64,000 nucleotides of DNA from Flavobacterium sp. Lineage in GTDB: Bacteria > Bacteroidota > Bacteroidia > Flavobacteriales > Flavobacteriaceae. Below the pieces are notes generated by a model. The model saw nothing but the letters and a program-made list of their open reading frames with translations. It searched no databases and was not told the origin of the DNA. The position numbers and the translations under genes were made by a program. Position 1 is the first letter of the stretch. Every line of letters starts with the position of its first letter. This document shows positions 42,313 to 50,984 of this stretch, one piece after another. The stretch lies in NCBI GenBank assembly GCA_029946065.1, contig JAQSDU010000017.1, positions 88,256-152,255 on the forward strand, read 5' to 3'.

Positions 42313-43212
42313 TTATAATTCGTCAAACATACTTTTTTGTGTGTCCAGTTTTGCCGGAATGGCCAGGTCAAGCTGAAAACGCTCGTTCAATTTGCAAATA
42401 AAATGTGCTGCGAGCAATGGCGATTCCACTTCAATGTTCTGATGTACGAAGAAATATAATTTTTGAAGGCCTTCGCTTCGCCATTTTTCAATCCGTTCTG
42501 CCCATTCGTCAAGGCGGGAAAGGTCTGATGGATGATTGGCTCCTACATATCGGATAAAGGCCACCGGACTCGTGAGCCGCATGTGCAGCATATCACGTCT
42601 TCCAGCAGTATCTACGATAATGTTTGTCATTCCGAGTGCTTCCAATAATGCACAATAGGCTTCGTTTTTTTGCAAATCACTGAACCATTCGGCATTGCGC
42701 ACTTCAATAGCCAGTGGAAATCCGGTGGGAAAATCTTTTAGCGCGGTGGTGAGTCTTTCAAAATCTTTCGGGCCAAAATTATCATGCAGTTGCAGGAACG
42801 CCATACCCAATTTATTTTCAAAATTACTAACGGCATTGCAAAAATCGGAAATCGGTTCCTTGACATCAATTAGTCTTTTGAAATGGCTGATGGTGTTGGT
42901 GATTTTTGGAAAGAATTTAAAATTTTCAGGTGTTTTATCGCGCCAGTTGGCTATTTGTTCCCATTTGGGCATGCCATAAAATGTGGCATTTAGTTCTATA
43001 GAATTGAATTGTGTGGCATAATATGACAATTCGTCTTTGGTGCCGCGGGGATAGAATCCTTTTAGTTCTGTGCGGTTCCATTTGGCGCAGCCTACGAACA
43101 CTTCAAAAGGAAGGTCATTTTTGTTTTTTTCTAAAATATACTTAGTTTCTGGCGCATCTATAGGAAGTGAAAAATGAACGCCGCCGGGATCTGCTACTTT
43201 TCCAAATTGCAT
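42313..43212 (-). CDS. DUF72 (YecE-type) protein
   Basis: A 299-aa cytosolic TIM-barrel protein of the DUF72 family. Motifs: VFVGCAKWNRTELKGFYPRGTKDELSYYATQFNSIELNATFYG, IANWRDKTPENFKFFPKITNTISH, FGPKDFERLTTALKDFPTGFPLAIEVRNAEWF and KLYFFVHQNIE. The usual family length is 240-300. Function unknown. It lies upstream of the carH-like gene in the same direction, but the regulator has its own promoter. Confidence 0.9.
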   Translation of the reverse strand: MQFGKVADPGGVHFSLPIDAPETKYILEKNKNDLPFEVFVGCAKWNRTELKGFYPRGTKDELSYYATQFNSIELNATFYGMPKWEQIANWRDKTPENFKFFPKITNTISHFKRLIDVKEPISDFCNAVSNFENKLGMAFLQLHDNFGPKDFERLTTALKDFPTGFPLAIEVRNAEWFSDLQKNEAYCALLEALGMTNIIVDTAGRRDMLHMRLTSPVAFIRYVGANHPSDLSRLDEWAERIEKWRSEGLQKLYFFVHQNIEVESPLLAAHFICKLNERFQLDLAIPAKLDTQKSMFDEL

Positions 43213-43325
43213 AACTTCTTTTTCACAGCAAGATACTTTAATTTTAGAATATTTGAAAGTGTGTGGGTTAAGTTATATTGGTTTTTTTCTTAACTTCGTT
43301 TTGTATATTTACAGATCCTTAACCT

Positions 43326-43697
43326 ATGAAAGTAATACTGGCAATTGGCATCGGAAGTTTTTTTGGCGGTGTCATTCGTTATCAGTTGTCCCAATTTATC
43401 CAGTCAAAAATAGTGTCAGGTTTTCCGTTTGGTACATTTACGGTAAATATTATTGGCTGTTTTTGTATCGGATTGGTTTTTGCGCTTACCGAACGCGGCA
43501 ATCTTTCTGCAGAATGGAAACTTATTATCACAACGGGATTGCTTGGCGGTTTTACGACTTTTTCGGCTTTTTCGATGGAGACAGTGACTCTTTTGCGTGA
43601 CGGGCAATTGCTTTATGCTACAGGTTATGCAGTTTCGAGTGTAATCACCGGGCTTTTGGCAACTTTTGCGGGAATATTTAGCGTTAAATTTTTATAG
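43326..43697 (+). CDS. crcB: Fluoride exporter CrcB/Fluc
   Basis: A 123-aa protein with four membrane helices. Motifs: GSFFGGVIRYQLSQ, FGTFTVNIIGCFCIGLVFAL with the pore Asn, and the family signature GLLGGFTTFSAFSMETVTLL. It forms a dual-topology dimeric fluoride channel. No fluoride riboswitch was recognised upstream. TfoX-N and esterase genes follow at 4- and 18-base gaps, so they may be co-transcribed. Confidence 0.95.
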   Translation: MKVILAIGIGSFFGGVIRYQLSQFIQSKIVSGFPFGTFTVNIIGCFCIGLVFALTERGNLSAEWKLIITTGLLGGFTTFSAFSMETVTLLRDGQLLYATGYAVSSVITGLLATFAGIFSVKFL

Positions 43698-43701
43698 GAA
43701 T

Positions 43702-44061
43702 ATGGCCTTCAACGAAGACACTGTGCAGCGGATTAGGGAAATCTTACAGCAAAAGCATGTTGATTTTTTTGAAAAGAGAATGTTCGGTGGTATTTGTTTT
43801 ATGGTGGATGAAAAAATATGCTGTGCCACGCGAATTGATAAAAATTCTGGAACAGATTTGTTGCTTTGCAGGATTAGTGAAACGAATTATGTTACCGCTT
43901 TAAAAAGAGATGACGTTATCCCGATGGGAAAATCCGAAAACAAAATGAAAGGTTTTGTTTTTATAACCGAAGAAGGTTTTATAAGCAATAAAGACCTCGT
44001 CAATTGGATTCAACTTTGCATTGAATTCAATCCTTTTGCGAAAGCATCTAAAAAGAAATAA
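43702..44061 (+). CDS. TfoX/Sxy N-terminal domain protein
   Basis: A 119-aa protein from the ATG at 43702; an in-frame ATG at 43666 lies inside crcB. It has the TfoX-N pattern: VQRIREILQQKHVDFFEKRMFGGICFMVDEKICCATRID, LLCRISETNYVTAL, and MKGFVFITEEGFISNKDLVNWIQLC. The C-terminal domain of true Sxy competence regulators is absent, so a competence role should not be assumed. Two adjacent cysteines lie in KICCATR. Confidence 0.85.
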   Translation: MAFNEDTVQRIREILQQKHVDFFEKRMFGGICFMVDEKICCATRIDKNSGTDLLLCRISETNYVTALKRDDVIPMGKSENKMKGFVFITEEGFISNKDLVNWIQLCIEFNPFAKASKKK

Positions 44062-44079
44062 TCAAAAATCATATACAGC

Positions 44080-44991
44080 ATGAAGATTTTCATTTCAGTA
44101 ATCGTACTTTTTTCAACCTTTATGCAGCTAAAAGCACAGCAAATTATGCCTTTGTATGATGATAAAATTCCAAACAGCAAACCATCGGTTAACAAAGAAA
44201 AATCGGAAGTCAATAGCGATGCAATTCTTATTGTAAGCGATGTTTCGATTCCGACCATTACCATTTATAAACCCAAAAATCCCAATCCCAATCACAGTGC
44301 CGTAATTATCTGTCCGGGAGGTGGTTATGGTGTTCTCGCAGCTGGTCACGAAGGTGCCGAAGTCGCAGCAATGTTGAGCAGTTGGGGTATCACGGCTTTT
44401 GTATTGCGATACAGATTGCCAAACGACAATATCATGAAGGATAAATCCATAGGACCACTACAAGACGCGCAAAAAGTCATACAACTGGTTCGAGAAAATT
44501 GCAAAAAATGGAATATTGATCCAGCAAAAATTGGTATTATGGGTTTTTCGGCTGGCGGGCATTTGGCAGCAACGGCATCCACACATTATGAAAAAGCTTT
44601 GATTGATAATCCCAAAAACACTTCGTTGCGTCCAGACTTTTCGATGTTGATTTATCCCGTAATCAGTTTTACGGACAGCCTGACGCATATGGGAAGCCGC
44701 GAAAATCTTATCGGGAAGCAACCATTAGCCGAAATGATTCGTTATTATTCTAATGAATTGCAGGTCACCGCACAAACGCCACCAGCATTTTTAGTACACG
44801 CTGCGGATGATGGGTTAGTGCCGGTTGGCAACAGTATTGCTTATTATGAAGCTTTACAAAAACACAAAGTGTATAGCGAAATGCATTTGTATTCGCATGG
44901 AGATCACGGTTTTGGCATGCACAATAAATCGACTGCCGACGCATGGACCGATCGTTTGAAAGAATGGATGACAGCTAATAAATGGTTATAA
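44080..44991 (+). CDS. Exported alpha/beta hydrolase (acetyl esterase-like)
   Basis: A 303-aa protein with signal peptide MKIFISVIVLFSTFMQLKAQ. The oxyanion-hole motif is AVIICPGGGYGVLAAGHEG. The nucleophile Ser is in GIMGFSAGGHLAATAS, the acid Asp in VHAADDGLVP, and the His in SHGDHGFGMH. This pattern is typical of exported xylan/acetyl esterases in Bacteroidota. It is the last gene of the crcB group. Confidence 0.88.
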   Translation: MKIFISVIVLFSTFMQLKAQQIMPLYDDKIPNSKPSVNKEKSEVNSDAILIVSDVSIPTITIYKPKNPNPNHSAVIICPGGGYGVLAAGHEGAEVAAMLSSWGITAFVLRYRLPNDNIMKDKSIGPLQDAQKVIQLVRENCKKWNIDPAKIGIMGFSAGGHLAATASTHYEKALIDNPKNTSLRPDFSMLIYPVISFTDSLTHMGSRENLIGKQPLAEMIRYYSNELQVTAQTPPAFLVHAADDGLVPVGNSIAYYEALQKHKVYSEMHLYSHGDHGFGMHNKSTADAWTDRLKEWMTANKWL

Positions 44992-45063
44992 GTATTTATT
45001 AGCTTCAGGAAGACTACACCAAATAAAGAAAGAGATATCGCTTATTTAATACTACGCTATAAA

Positions 45064-45124
45064 ACTTTGCACCTCAACGGCTTTGCGAGATAAAATTGGG
45101 TTGCAAAGCGGCTAGGGCGCAAAG
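45064..45124. repeat. Inverted repeat built from CTTTGC words
   Basis: Two CTTTGC words 16 bases apart (about 45065 and 45081) face two GCAAAG words 16 bases apart (about 45103 and 45119). This forms an imperfect inverted repeat similar to 25067-25143. It occupies the gap between the esterase and HD-protein genes. Confidence 0.55.
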
Positions 45125-45181
45125 AAAAATATAAAAAATTATCAGAAATAAGCACTACCTTTATTCCATAAAAAACCGATT

Positions 45182-45796
45182 TTGCTCAAAGAAACCTTTA
45201 CCGAACTCCTTACAAAACACAGCGCAACTCCTGAAATTATCGGGAAATTGTGGACGGAAATCGAAGAACAATATTCCGGGAAAAAGAAATATTACCACAA
45301 TTTATCACACTTACGGCATATACTGCATGAAATTACGGTCGTTAAAAGTGAAATTAAGAATTGGGATGCGGCATTGTTTGCGCTTTATTACCATGACATT
45401 ATTTACAATGCGGTAAAATCGGATAACGAAGAGCAAAGTGCGGAACTTGCCGGAAAAAGGCTGCAGCAACTTGGTATTTCTGATACGATTATACAAAAAT
45501 GCAAAGCGCAAATCCTGGCAACGAAAAGGCACCTCGAAAGCGGCGATTCTGATACCGATTATTTTACCGACGCAGATCTTGCCGTTTTAGGACAGGATTG
45601 GGAAACGTATTCGAGCTATTGTGCCAATGTTAGAAAAGAATATTCATTTTATCCCGATATGGTTTATAACGCCGGTCGCAGAAAAGTGCTGAAACATTTT
45701 TTGGAAATGGACAAGATTTTCAAGACCAAGCATTTTCAGGAAAAATTTGAAACGCAAGCAAAGCTTAATATTTTTAAGGAATTGCGGTTTTTATAA
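45182..45796 (+). CDS. Predicted HD-superfamily metal-dependent phosphohydrolase
   Basis: A 204-aa protein read from a TTG at 45182; no in-frame ATG occurs before the conserved part, so the non-standard start is likely. Metal-binding residues are visible as YYHNLSHLRHIL (about 40-51) and the HD pair ALYYHDIIYNAVKSDNEEQSAELA (about 68-91), plus FTDADLAVLG. It matches the COG4339 type of HD proteins of unknown substrate. Cytosolic, apparently monocistronic. Confidence 0.8.
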   Translation: MLKETFTELLTKHSATPEIIGKLWTEIEEQYSGKKKYYHNLSHLRHILHEITVVKSEIKNWDAALFALYYHDIIYNAVKSDNEEQSAELAGKRLQQLGISDTIIQKCKAQILATKRHLESGDSDTDYFTDADLAVLGQDWETYSSYCANVRKEYSFYPDMVYNAGRRKVLKHFLEMDKIFKTKHFQEKFETQAKLNIFKELRFL

Positions 45797-45848
45797 CCAT
45801 CAGCATTGTATAATAGGCATACAGCGAATTCCGAAGTCAAACCCATGA

Positions 45849-45941
45849 CCGAACCAAAAAAAATGGACGCAAATCAAAAAAGAAACCATCGTTAAATACG
45901 ATCAAGGATTTCAGGGCTTTCTGAAGCAGATGAAAAAATAA
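45849..45941 (+). other. Possible remnant of a degraded gene
   Basis: A frame with no start codon, entered after a TGA at 45846, reads PNQKKWTQIKKETIVKYD then QGFQGFLKQMKK and a stop. The composition looks protein-like, but it is only 30 codons and could be chance. The rest of the 45797-46009 region holds nothing recognisable. Confidence 0.15.
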
Positions 45942-46009
45942 GCCCAACTTATAGCGTTTGAAATTGCTTTTTGAAGTTATGCATTCTTAATAACTATTGA
46001 AAAAATATT

Positions 46010-46040
46010 TTGCCACTCCTTTAAATAACAATTACTTTTG
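46010..46040 (+). promoter_or_regulatory. Transketolase promoter
   Basis: TTG (46010-46012), a 20-bp spacer, and TACTTTTG (46033-46040), 26 bases before the ATG at 46066. It is a full flavobacterial consensus, and it supports the downstream start over the in-frame ATG-like start at 45997. Confidence 0.75.
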
Positions 46041-46065
46041 CGTCAGTTTAACTTTAATACACAAC

Positions 46066-46917
46066 ATGAAGGCTGACACACAACAACTCAACAATTTGGC
46101 GATTCAGGTACGAAGAGATATTCTTCGTATGGTACACGCCGTCAACTCGGGACATCCGGGTGGATCTCTTGGCTGTACGGAATTTCTCGTAGCCCTTTAT
46201 CAAAATCTAATGGACCGCAAGGAAGGTTTCGACATGAATGGCATCGGCGAAGACTTGTTCTTCCTTTCCAACGGTCACATTTCTCCTGTTTTCTACAGTG
46301 TTTTGGCACGAAGCGGCTATTTCCCGGTAGCAGAACTGGCGACTTTCCGTTTATTAAATTCCCGTTTACAAGGACATCCAACGACCCATGAAGGTTTGCC
46401 TGGCGTTCGCATTGCATCTGGTTCACTCGGACAAGGATTGTCTGTTGCCATTGGCGCAGCGCAAGCGAAAAAACTCAACCATTGCAATCATTTGGTTTAT
46501 ACGCTTCACGGCGACGGTGAATTGCAGGAAGGACAGAATTGGGAAGCCATCATGTATGCTTCAGCGAAAAAAGTGGATAACTTGATCGCAACAATCGACC
46601 TTAATGGAAAACAGATTGACGGAACTACTGACGAAGTTTTGCCAATGGGAAGCATTCGTGCAAAATTTGAAGCATTCGATTGGGAAGTGCTTGAAATTAA
46701 ACAAGGCAACAACATCGAAGCCATCATCGCCGGAATGACCGAAGCCAAATCCAAAACTGGAAAAGGCAAACCAGTCTGCGTTTTATTACATACAGAAATG
46801 GGCAATGGCGTTGATTTTATGATGTACAGTCACGCATGGCATGGAAAAGCACCAAACGATGCACAATTGGAATCGGCTTTAAGTCAAAATTATGCTGAAG
46901 GCGAAAGCGATTATTAA
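46066..46917 (+). CDS. Transketolase, N-terminal (ThDP-binding) subunit
   Basis: A 283-aa protein covering the pyrophosphate-binding half of transketolase: RDILRMVHAVNSGHPGGSLGCTEFLVALY, ASGSLGQGLSVAIGAAQAKKL, and the ThDP/metal motif HGDGELQEGQNWEA followed by LIATIDLNGKQIDG. The enzyme moves two-carbon units between sugar phosphates in the pentose phosphate pathway. The other half is a separate gene 88 bases downstream, a split arrangement that I recall from archaea and Bacteroidota. Confidence 0.93.
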   Translation: MKADTQQLNNLAIQVRRDILRMVHAVNSGHPGGSLGCTEFLVALYQNLMDRKEGFDMNGIGEDLFFLSNGHISPVFYSVLARSGYFPVAELATFRLLNSRLQGHPTTHEGLPGVRIASGSLGQGLSVAIGAAQAKKLNHCNHLVYTLHGDGELQEGQNWEAIMYASAKKVDNLIATIDLNGKQIDGTTDEVLPMGSIRAKFEAFDWEVLEIKQGNNIEAIIAGMTEAKSKTGKGKPVCVLLHTEMGNGVDFMMYSHAWHGKAPNDAQLESALSQNYAEGESDY

Positions 46918-46923
46918 TTAGAA

Positions 46924-47003
46924 ACGAGATTTTAAAAATGAGATATTAGATTCGTTCTCGTAATCTATCTCAATACTAAAATCTCAATATTCAATACTAA
47001 AAA
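46924..47003. repeat. Heptad-type inverted repeat between transketolase genes
   Basis: The left arm (46925-46953) has GAGATTTTAAAAATGAGAT-type units. The right arm (46957-47002) has AATACTA, AATCTCA, AATATTC, AATACTA units running into the ATG at 47006. It sits between the two transketolase subunit genes, where it could tune relative translation. Confidence 0.55.
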
Positions 47004-47005
47004 AA

Positions 47006-47959
47006 ATGACAAAATACGAAAATACAGGAAGTAAAGATACCCGATCAGGTTTCGGTGCCGGATTGACGGAACTGGGGCAAAAGAACGAAAATGTCGTGGC
47101 ACTTTGCGCGGACCTTATAGGTTCATTGAAAATGGACGACTTCAAGAAAAACCATCCAGAGCGTTTTTTCCAGATTGGAATTGCCGAGGCGAATATGATT
47201 GGCATTGCAGCCGGATTGACCATCGGCGGAAAAATTCCGTTTACGGGCACTTTCGCCAACTTTTCTACAGGAAGGGTTTATGATCAAATTCGCCAGTCGG
47301 TGGCTTATTCTGATAAAAATGTAAAAATTTGTGCTTCTCACGCCGGACTGACTTTAGGCGAAGACGGCGCGACACACCAAATCCTTGAAGATATCGGTTT
47401 GATGAAAATGCTGCCGGGTATGACTGTAATTAATACTTGCGATTACAACCAAACGAAAGCGGCGACTTTGGCGATTGCCGATCATCACGGACCGGTTTAT
47501 TTGCGTTTTGGAAGACCGGTGGTGCCAAATTTCATGCCAGCCAACCAACCATTTGAAATTGGGAAAGCGATTGTACTAAATGAAGGTGCAGATGTAACCA
47601 TTGTTGCTACAGGTCATTTGGTTTGGGAAGCGTTAATTGCAGCAGAGGCTTTGGAAGCAAAAGGTATTTCTGCTGAAGTCATTAATATCCATACCATTAA
47701 ACCACTTGATGAAGCAGCGATATTGAAATCTTTAGCGAAAACAAAATGCATCGTGACTGCCGAAGAACACAATGTTTTGGGTGGTTTGGGCGAAAGCATT
47801 GCAAGGGTTTTATCGCTTAATAATCCAGCGCCACAAGAATTCGTTGCCGTTCAGGATAGTTTTGGCGAAAGTGGAACTCCGGAACAATTGATGGAAAAAT
47901 ACCAACTCAATCATCAAGCGATTACTGCCGCTGCTGAGAAAGTGATTAAAAGGAAATAA
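47006..47959 (+). CDS. Transketolase, C-terminal subunit
   Basis: A 317-aa protein covering the pyrimidine-binding and C-terminal domains: DTRSGFGAGLTELGQKNENVVALCADLIGS, FFQIGIAEANMIGIAAGLTIGGKIPFTGTFANF (catalytic Glu in GIAEANM), and HAGLTLGEDGATHQILEDIGLM. The C-terminal domain starts near residue 180 and includes VTAEEHNVLGGLGESIARVL. It forms the active enzyme with the upstream subunit. Confidence 0.93.
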   Translation: MTKYENTGSKDTRSGFGAGLTELGQKNENVVALCADLIGSLKMDDFKKNHPERFFQIGIAEANMIGIAAGLTIGGKIPFTGTFANFSTGRVYDQIRQSVAYSDKNVKICASHAGLTLGEDGATHQILEDIGLMKMLPGMTVINTCDYNQTKAATLAIADHHGPVYLRFGRPVVPNFMPANQPFEIGKAIVLNEGADVTIVATGHLVWEALIAAEALEAKGISAEVINIHTIKPLDEAAILKSLAKTKCIVTAEEHNVLGGLGESIARVLSLNNPAPQEFVAVQDSFGESGTPEQLMEKYQLNHQAITAAAEKVIKRK

Positions 47960-47986
47960 TCCTTTTTAGAATAAATTACAAAAAGT

Positions 47987-48030
47987 AAATCCCAAATTCC
48001 AATGTTAAATTGGGATTTGGGATTTTTTAT
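47987..48030. terminator. Heptad repeat hairpin acting as a bidirectional terminator
   Basis: Left arm 47987-48002 (AATCCCA and AATTCCA units) pairs with right arm 48010-48025 (TTGGGAT repeated) at 15 of 16 positions over a 7-nt loop. A T run and a further TTTGGGATTT follow. It lies between the convergent transketolase and FKBP genes. This copy of the heptad family has the form of an intrinsic terminator. Confidence 0.65.
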
Positions 48031-48054
48031 TTGGGATTTTTTTTTGAAATTTAA

Positions 48055-49077
48055 TCAATGACAACTTGGATCCAAATGTTTCCTCAATCTTGTGGCAGAT
48101 GTAAAGTCACCATTACAACTCGGAATACCTTTTGGTTCGCTATTGGCTGGGACATTTGGATCTTCAAAGGCATCATAAGGATAGGTTTTACTTGGCCCTT
48201 GACCGATATCAGCTCCGGTTTTTGTGATTTCAAATTTGGTTAGGAAATCATCACCATCATCATCAGTATCAAGGAAATCCGGAATCAAATCGCCATCCGT
48301 ATCGTCATCATAAGGATTTCCGTTGGCATTCAGTTCTTCGTATTTTGTGAGTACGCCATCCAAATCATGATCTCTTTCTCTTACACCATTCAATCTTATG
48401 GTAAATACAAGCGGTGAATAGGCTGGAATACCCGTTCTCGAAACATTATAATAGCCAAGTCCTGAAGGTATAAATACCACACCAACTCCCGCATTGATAA
48501 AGTTAAAAGTACCATCGCTATTAGGTACTACGCTGCTAGCGGCTTTCAAAACTGGAGTAAATTGCCTGAATCCTGATATCAGCGAAATTTCCGAAGTCGT
48601 TACAGCCGGAAAGGTGGCCCAAAAAGGGGTATTGTTTTTATCGAATTCATCGTTATCGAGTTTCCAACCCCTATAGCTTACAAAGGTAGAATCAGTTGTA
48701 GTTGGTCTTGCACCACCACCTTCATTCAATACGACATAATATAATTTGTAATCCACTACATCTTCAGACGGACCATCGGTCAGATTGGAAACCCTAACAT
48801 CATTCTTAACCATTTTGAATTGTAACGGATATTCGGTATTGTCCCAAATGGACACGCCGCCAGAAACAAGATCGGTAATGACAACATCTGTTAGGCCATC
48901 AACCTCAACTTTTGTAAGGGAATGGGACTTTAAATATTCTTCAATAGAATCAATATCGGCAGTATATTGAACTGCGCGGTCTCTAGGAGGTGCGGTAGAA
49001 GTACTATCGTCATGCTTACAAGAAAATAAACTTACAGATATAAAAAATAAAATAAAATAAAACTTAAATTTGTTCAT
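48055..49077 (-). CDS. FKBP-type peptidyl-prolyl isomerase lipoprotein
   Basis: A 340-aa lipoprotein from the ATG at 49077 (FYFILFFISVSLFSCKHD). A helical N-terminal region (YTADIDSIEEYLKSHSL) and a degenerate FKBP domain follow (about 110-235: YKLYYVVLNEGGGARPTTTDSTFVSYRGW, FIPSGLGYYNVSRTGIPAYSPLVFTIRL). The C-terminal tail carries thrombospondin-type-3-like Asp-rich calcium loops (DHDLDGVLTKYE, DDDTDGDLIPDFLDTDDDGDDF). It probably acts as an envelope folding factor. The FKBP plus calcium-loop combination is noteworthy. Confidence 0.88.
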   Translation of the reverse strand: MNKFKFYFILFFISVSLFSCKHDDSTSTAPPRDRAVQYTADIDSIEEYLKSHSLTKVEVDGLTDVVITDLVSGGVSIWDNTEYPLQFKMVKNDVRVSNLTDGPSEDVVDYKLYYVVLNEGGGARPTTTDSTFVSYRGWKLDNDEFDKNNTPFWATFPAVTTSEISLISGFRQFTPVLKAASSVVPNSDGTFNFINAGVGVVFIPSGLGYYNVSRTGIPAYSPLVFTIRLNGVRERDHDLDGVLTKYEELNANGNPYDDDTDGDLIPDFLDTDDDGDDFLTKFEITKTGADIGQGPSKTYPYDAFEDPNVPANSEPKGIPSCNGDFTSATRLRKHLDPSCH

Positions 49078-49091
49078 TATTGCTCGAATTT

Positions 49092-49126
49092 TTGAGCGTG
49101 CAAGATACAATATTGATTTATTTTTG
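49092..49126 (+). promoter_or_regulatory. Promoter of the S4-domain gene
   Basis: TTG (49092-49094), a 24-bp spacer (one over the usual range), and TATTTTTG (49119-49126), 31 bases before the ATG at 49158. Its position supports 49158 over an earlier in-frame start at 49080. Confidence 0.55.
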
Positions 49127-49157
49127 TATAAAATTTAACGGCATTTTTGGAAAAGAT

Positions 49158-49541
49158 ATGAGAATAGATAAATATTTATGGTGCGTGCGGTATTACAAGA
49201 CCCGAAATATGGTTACTGAGGCCTGTAAAAAGAATCAAATCACCGTAAATGGCAATATTGCCAAGCCTTCCAAAGAAGTTTTTTCGACGGATAAAATCAC
49301 GTTTCGAAGAGACCAGATCACAAGAATCATTACGGTTTTGGATATTCCGCCCAACCGCGTCGGGGCTAAACTTGTGGACATTTACCGAAAAGATGAAACG
49401 CCGGCTGAAGCATTTGAACATCTCGAATTGCTGAAATTATCCAAAGAGCATTACCGTAAAACTGGCGATGGGCGTCCGACTAAAAAAGACCGACGCGACC
49501 TTGAAGATTATAGTACCGATTTTAACGACGAAGCCATATAA
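49158..49541 (+). CDS. S4-domain RNA-binding protein (Hsp15-like)
   Basis: A 127-aa protein starting MRIDKYLWCVRYYKTRNMVTEACKKNQITVNGNIAKPSKEV, a canonical S4 RNA-binding domain. The C-terminal part is charged (KLSKEHYRKTGDGRPTKKDRRDLEDY). This layout fits HslR/Hsp15-type proteins, which bind 50S subunits carrying stalled nascent chains in E. coli. The phosphoribosyltransferase gene follows 31 bases downstream. Confidence 0.9.
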   Translation: MRIDKYLWCVRYYKTRNMVTEACKKNQITVNGNIAKPSKEVFSTDKITFRRDQITRIITVLDIPPNRVGAKLVDIYRKDETPAEAFEHLELLKLSKEHYRKTGDGRPTKKDRRDLEDYSTDFNDEAI

Positions 49542-49572
49542 AGCGATAAATTCATAACAGAACAAAAAACTC

Positions 49573-50070
49573 ATGAGCAGGAATATCATATTGAACCATC
49601 AGGAAATTGAGCACAAAATCACGCGAATCGCTTATCAGATTTATGAAACTTTCGTAGATGAAAAGGAAATTGTATTGGCTGGAATTGCTGATAATGGTTA
49701 CGTTTTTGCTAAAAAAATCGCGGTGGCCGTTGAGCAAATTTCGCCTATAAAAGTTTTGCTTTGCGAAGTGACGATTAACAAACAACAACCGCAATTACCG
49801 ATTTTAACTTCTATGCAACCCAAGGAATACAAGGACAAAGGATTGGTTTTGGTGGATGATGTGTTGAATTCCGGAACGACTTTGGTTTATGGTGTAAGGC
49901 ATTTTTTGGATGTGCCGCTGAGTAAATTTAAGACCGCAGTTTTGGTTGATCGAAACCACAAAAAATATCCGGTGAAAGCTGATTTTAAAGGCATTTCATT
50001 GTCGACATCGCTTTTGGAGCATGTTCAGGTGGATTTTAGCGGTGAAGAGAATTCGGCTTGGTTGAGTTGA
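49573..50070 (+). CDS. PyrR-like phosphoribosyltransferase
   Basis: A 165-aa type I phosphoribosyltransferase. The PRPP-binding motif is LVLVDDVLNSGTTLVYGVRHFL (about residues 95-116), and the first loop is VLAGIADNGYVFAKKIA. The ending LLEHVQVDFSG resembles uracil phosphoribosyltransferase/PyrR proteins. Substrate base not determined; there is no pyr operon here. Confidence 0.88.
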   Translation: MSRNIILNHQEIEHKITRIAYQIYETFVDEKEIVLAGIADNGYVFAKKIAVAVEQISPIKVLLCEVTINKQQPQLPILTSMQPKEYKDKGLVLVDDVLNSGTTLVYGVRHFLDVPLSKFKTAVLVDRNHKKYPVKADFKGISLSTSLLEHVQVDFSGEENSAWLS

Positions 50071-50088
50071 AGGTGCTAACCAGGCAAA

Positions 50089-50129
50089 CGCATCAGTTTA
50101 AAATGAACCACTGATTTGCGGTTTTTTTT
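50089..50129 (+). terminator. Terminator of the S4/phosphoribosyltransferase operon
   Basis: CGCATCAGT (50089-50097) pairs with ACTGAT-TT-GCG (50110-50120, 2-nt bulge) and is followed by eight T. The remaining gap to aroK shows nothing else. Confidence 0.65.
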
Positions 50130-50337
50130 CTGGAGAAACTGAATTTATAATTTTACGAACCAAAATCTGCAAGAATTAGCGTCATCCTATTTATCAGCGT
50201 TCCAACTTTTTAAATTTGTGCAACACTAAATTTAATTTTGGGTTATTTTTGGAATACGGATGATGCAGATTTAATAAGTAGTAACATTAATTGCATCCAA
50301 CATTTTTACTATAAAGGTTTGCTAATCAGTATAGAAA

Positions 50338-50856
50338 TCATGTCAATAATCCAACAATTTCTTCCATAATTTCTGTCGCTGTTTTCCCGTCTATTGTTAC
50401 TTTATAAGTCGCCTGATTGTAGTAGTAACTACGGTCGAAAAGATGTTTTGCAATAAATTCTTCGAATTCATTTTCGTCTAAAGCTGCGATAAGCGGTCTG
50501 CTTGTTTTTGATTTCGAAAGCCTTTCGGAAAGTGTGGCGATGGCGCCTTTCAGATAAATTGAAATTACGCCATTTCCGTTGAGCAATTCGTGGTTGTTGG
50601 CATAACAAGGCGTTCCACCGCCAAGGCTAACAATCATAACTTCTGGCGAAGCAATAATTGTCTGCAGCATTTTGTGTTCGAGTTTTCGGAAATGGATTTC
50701 TCCTTGCTGCCGAAAGATCTCTGACACAGTCATACCTGCTTCTTTTGCTATTAAATCGTCTGAATCAAAGCTGTCGATGCCCATTTTTTTAGCCAGTAAT
50801 TTGGCGATAGTTGACTTCCCGGAGCCCATATAACCTATCAAAAATATTTTATTCAT
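50338..50856 (-). CDS. aroK: Shikimate kinase
   Basis: A 172-aa P-loop kinase that phosphorylates shikimate in aromatic amino acid synthesis. Walker A is LIGYMGSGKSTIAKLLAKKMG (residues 5-25), the shikimate-binding Asp is in FDSDDLIAKEAG, then FRQQGEIHFRKLEHKML and VSLGGGTPCYANN. The lid contains SKTSRPLI. Monocistronic and divergent from the tRNA cluster. Confidence 0.95.
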   Translation of the reverse strand: MNKIFLIGYMGSGKSTIAKLLAKKMGIDSFDSDDLIAKEAGMTVSEIFRQQGEIHFRKLEHKMLQTIIASPEVMIVSLGGGTPCYANNHELLNGNGVISIYLKGAIATLSERLSKSKTSRPLIAALDENEFEEFIAKHLFDRSYYYNQATYKVTIDGKTATEIMEEIVGLLT

Positions 50857-50928
50857 GGAAATAAAACCTTATAAATTAAGGCGTTAAGGGTAAATGTAAA
50901 AAAAAGACAAATTTAAAGGAAAATAGCT

Positions 50929-50959
50929 TTGAAAAATAAATAATAACGCCTTATATTTG
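50929..50959 (+). promoter_or_regulatory. tRNA cluster promoter
   Basis: TTG (50929-50931), a 20-bp spacer, and TATATTTG (50952-50959). A perfect flavobacterial promoter 26 bases before the first tRNA-Lys. Confidence 0.8.
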
Positions 50960-50984
50960 CACCCGCGTTCAGGAAATGAAAAAT

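Noticed and set aside
43702..44061. Competence regulator Sxy
   Set aside because: Only the TfoX N-terminal domain is present and no competence genes are nearby, so the specific role is not supported.
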